14,758 nucleotides of DNA, from assembly GCA_944382025.1 (NCBI GenBank), contig CALWMQ010000170.1:1-14758 (forward strand), written 5' to 3'. Shown in pieces: positions 13,360 through 14,758 of this stretch. The translations under genes and the position numbers were made by a program. The notes under the pieces were generated by a model, which made no database searches, was not told the DNA's origin, and saw only the letters and a list, made by a program, of their open reading frames with translations. The DNA is from an uncultured Clostridia bacterium. Its GTDB lineage: Bacteria; Bacillota; Clostridia; Oscillospirales; Acutalibacteraceae. Numbering within the stretch: the first letter of the stretch is position 1; the number at the start of each line of letters is the position of its first letter.

Positions 13360-14430
13360 TTATTTGACCGGGACTACCCAGCCGTAAGGATCCGGGATAC
13401 GGCCGTTCTGGATACCGGTGAGGGTATCGTACAATTTCTGGGCCACCGGGCCGATTTGGTTATGATTAATGGTAATTTTCTCGTCATCGATTTTCAGTTC
13501 GCCCACAGGGGAGATAACGGCGGCAGTACCGGTACCGAAGGCTTCTTCCAGGGTACCGTTATGGGCGGCCTCCTCCACCTCGGAGAGGGCCAGCTGCCGT
13601 TCGGACACGGTATACCCCCAGGAGCGGAGCAGCTCGATGCAGGACATACGGGTAATGCCACCCAGGATGCTGCCCTGAAGGGCAGGGGTAACGATTTCAC
13701 CGTTGATTTTAAAGAAGATATTCATGGTCCCGACTTCTTCGATATACTTGCGTTCCACCCCATCCAGCCAAAGGACCTGGGTATAGCCTTGTTTTTCGGC
13801 CTCATCCTGGGCTTTGAGGGAAGCGGCGTAGTTGCCGGCGGTTTTGGTGAAGCCCATACCGCCCCGTACGGCGCGGACATATTGGCGTTCCACGTAAATC
13901 TTGACCGGGTTGATGCCTTCCGGGTAGTAGGCGCCCACCGGGGAGAGGATAATGATAAACAGGAGGTGGTGGGCGGGATGCACTCCCACATGAGGATCAA
14001 CCGAGATGATAAAGGGGCGGATATACAGGGCGGTACCCTCTCCGGAGGGAATCCAATCCTGTTCCAGATCCACCAGTTTTTTCACGGCCTCCACGCCGAA
14101 CGCCTCATCGATCTTGGGGATACAGAGCCGGTCATTGGACAGGTTCAGCCGGGCCATATTTTTTTCCGGGCGGAACAGGACGACCTTTCCCTCTGGGGTA
14201 CGATAGGCTTTCATGCCCTCAAAGACCTCCTGGCCGTAGTGGAGGCACATGGCGGCGGGATCCAGGGAGAGGGGGCCATAGGGAACGATACGGGCATCAT
14301 GCCATCCCTGGCCCTCATCGTAATTCATAATAAACATATGATCGGTAAAAATGTTCCCGAAACCCAGTTTAGAGGAATCAATAGGCTTTGCCTTCGGGCA
14401 GGTGGTTTTTTCCACACGGATTTCCTGCAT
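13360..14430 (-). CDS. ilvE: branched-chain amino acid aminotransferase
   Basis: This PLP-dependent aminotransferase of 356 residues interconverts leucine, isoleucine and valine with their 2-oxo acids, using 2-oxoglutarate/glutamate. It is a fold-type IV enzyme of the larger BCAT type: KLGFGNIFTDHMFIM near the N-terminus, YGQEVFEGMKAYR, and the PLP lysine in MGFTKTAGNYAASLK (K196 from this start). QVLWLDG and EEVGTMNIFF are further family signatures. The first ATG is at 14442 but has its AAAGG directly abutting. The ATG at 14430 (MQEIRVEKTTCPKAKP) matches the conserved family N-terminus and has AGGATGG and GGATTGG upstream. It has its own promoter and a short leader, with no T-box. It is divergent from the mannose-6-phosphate isomerase gene and has no ilv or leu neighbours here. 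Confidence 0.96.
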   Translation of the reverse strand: MQEIRVEKTTCPKAKPIDSSKLGFGNIFTDHMFIMNYDEGQGWHDARIVPYGPLSLDPAAMCLHYGQEVFEGMKAYRTPEGKVVLFRPEKNMARLNLSNDRLCIPKIDEAFGVEAVKKLVDLEQDWIPSGEGTALYIRPFIISVDPHVGVHPAHHLLFIIILSPVGAYYPEGINPVKIYVERQYVRAVRGGMGFTKTAGNYAASLKAQDEAEKQGYTQVLWLDGVERKYIEEVGTMNIFFKINGEIVTPALQGSILGGITRMSCIELLRSWGYTVSERQLALSEVEEAAHNGTLEEAFGTGTAAVISPVGELKIDDEKITINHNQIGPVAQKLYDTLTGIQNGRIPDPYGWVVPVK

Positions 14431-14458
14431 TGTCCAATCCATCCTTTCATATCAGACC

Positions 14459-14472
14459 CCGGCCGCGGCCGG
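14459..14472 (-). promoter_or_regulatory. GC palindrome in the ilvE leader
   Basis: CCGGCCGCGGCCGG is a perfect 14-bp palindrome in the short untranslated leader, between the predicted start (about 14495) and the ribosome site. It could be a hairpin or a binding site. It is too short for a T-box or other known amino-acid riboswitch. Confidence 0.4.
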
Positions 14473-14501
14473 AGCGGTAAGCGCTGTTTACACTGATTCC
14501 T

Positions 14502-14530
14502 ATTATAGAACCGCCCATCTGAAAATGCAA
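14502..14530 (-). promoter_or_regulatory. promoter of ilvE
   Basis: On the minus strand, TTGCAT (complement of 14525-14530), a 17-base spacer and a perfect TATAAT (complement of 14502-14507) lie about 70 bases before the ATG. The -10 is strong and the -35 moderate. Confidence 0.6.
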
Positions 14531-14574
14531 GACGCAATTCAAAAAACTGCACGGCGGAACAGGGTGTTTGCCCA

Positions 14575-14603
14575 TTGCCAAAGGGCGGGGGGTGCGGTAT
14601 AAT
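14575..14603 (+). promoter_or_regulatory. promoter of the mannose-6-phosphate isomerase gene
   Basis: TTGCCA (14575-14580), a 17-base spacer and a perfect TATAAT (14598-14603) form a near-consensus housekeeping promoter about 96 bases before the ATG. It diverges from the ilvE promoter, with the two -35 boxes about 45 bases apart. Confidence 0.7.
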
Positions 14604-14698
14604 AACACGGTAATGCTTGGGTCCGGGGCGGCGTAAGGAGCCATGCTTCCCGGGCGTTGAATAACGCGCCGCGTGCGCAGGAAAGGCTGGTTATATCC

Positions 14699-14758
14699 AT
14701 GGAATGGTATCCTTTATTGTTGACACCCGCCATGAAGGACTATATTTGGGGCGGCTGC
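14699..14758 (+). CDS. manA: class I mannose-6-phosphate isomerase, N-terminal fragment
   Basis: Only the first 20 codons are present; the gene leaves the window on the right. The peptide MEWYPLLLTPAMKDYIWGGC fits the highly conserved start of class I mannose-6-phosphate isomerases (xYPLxLxPxxKxYIWGG). These zinc enzymes interconvert mannose-6-phosphate and fructose-6-phosphate in the cytoplasm. The gene has a strong promoter at 14575-14603 and an AGGAAAGG ribosome-like site about a dozen bases upstream, a rather long spacing. The call rests on a short but distinctive stretch. Confidence 0.75.
   Translation, partial: MEWYPLLLTPAMKDYIWGGC

Noticed and set aside
13456..14496. Plus-strand open frame of 346 codons over ilvE
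   Set aside because: It is antisense to an unmistakable branched-chain aminotransferase and shows no domain of its own.
14431..14500. T-box or amino-acid riboswitch in the ilvE leader
   Set aside because: The leader is only about 65 bases and lacks the T-box motif and specifier stem. It holds only a GC palindrome.

Overview
The window looks like chromosomal DNA of a spore-forming Clostridia, most likely an Oscillospiraceae/Ruminococcaceae-type gut anaerobe. The reasons are a moderately GC-rich composition with strong AGGAGG ribosome sites, a clear SpoVT sporulation regulator, typical Firmicutes promoters and terminators, and intergenic spacers holding the GGGGC-AGC-GCCCC hairpins I associate with this group. 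There is no phage, CRISPR, toxin-antitoxin or defence locus, and no tRNA or rRNA that I can recognise.

Layout. 1-76: start of a flavin-reductase-like gene leaving the window on the minus strand. 407-4316 (plus): an OmpR-type response regulator, its membrane histidine kinase, and a membrane-anchored HtrA-like (S1C) serine protease, probably one envelope-stress module; it ends in a strong intrinsic terminator. 4430-5178: about 750 bases without a convincing gene, holding a hairpin like those at IS200/IS605 ends. 5179-5721 (plus): spoVT. 5746-5922: first copy of a dispersed structured repeat. 6050-8086 (minus): a two-gene unit of a xylose-isomerase-like TIM-barrel enzyme and a Gfo/Idh/MocA dehydrogenase, driven by a good promoter whose -10 box lies inside a perfect palindrome. 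8578-10161 (minus): a G5-domain M23 cell-wall peptidase whose promoter sits in a roughly 70-bp near-perfect palindrome. 10358-10828 (minus): luxS. 11065-12015 (minus): a zinc-dependent phospholipase C-like protein. 12142-13020 (minus): an RluA-type pseudouridine synthase. 13360-14430 (minus): a branched-chain aminotransferase (ilvE). 14699-end (plus): start of a class I mannose-6-phosphate isomerase, divergent from ilvE.

The genes are mostly ordinary housekeeping and accessory metabolism. The unusual content lies between them. A repeat family of about 150-180 bp with a conserved GNRA-capped hairpin occurs three times in 15 kb (upstream of luxS, upstream of the pseudouridine synthase, downstream of spoVT). 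There are also two very palindrome-rich control regions (8110-8270 and 10194-10296) and one unexplained spacer (4430-5178). I did not find a convincing new multi-gene system; the repeat family and the two operator arrays are the best candidates for something undescribed.
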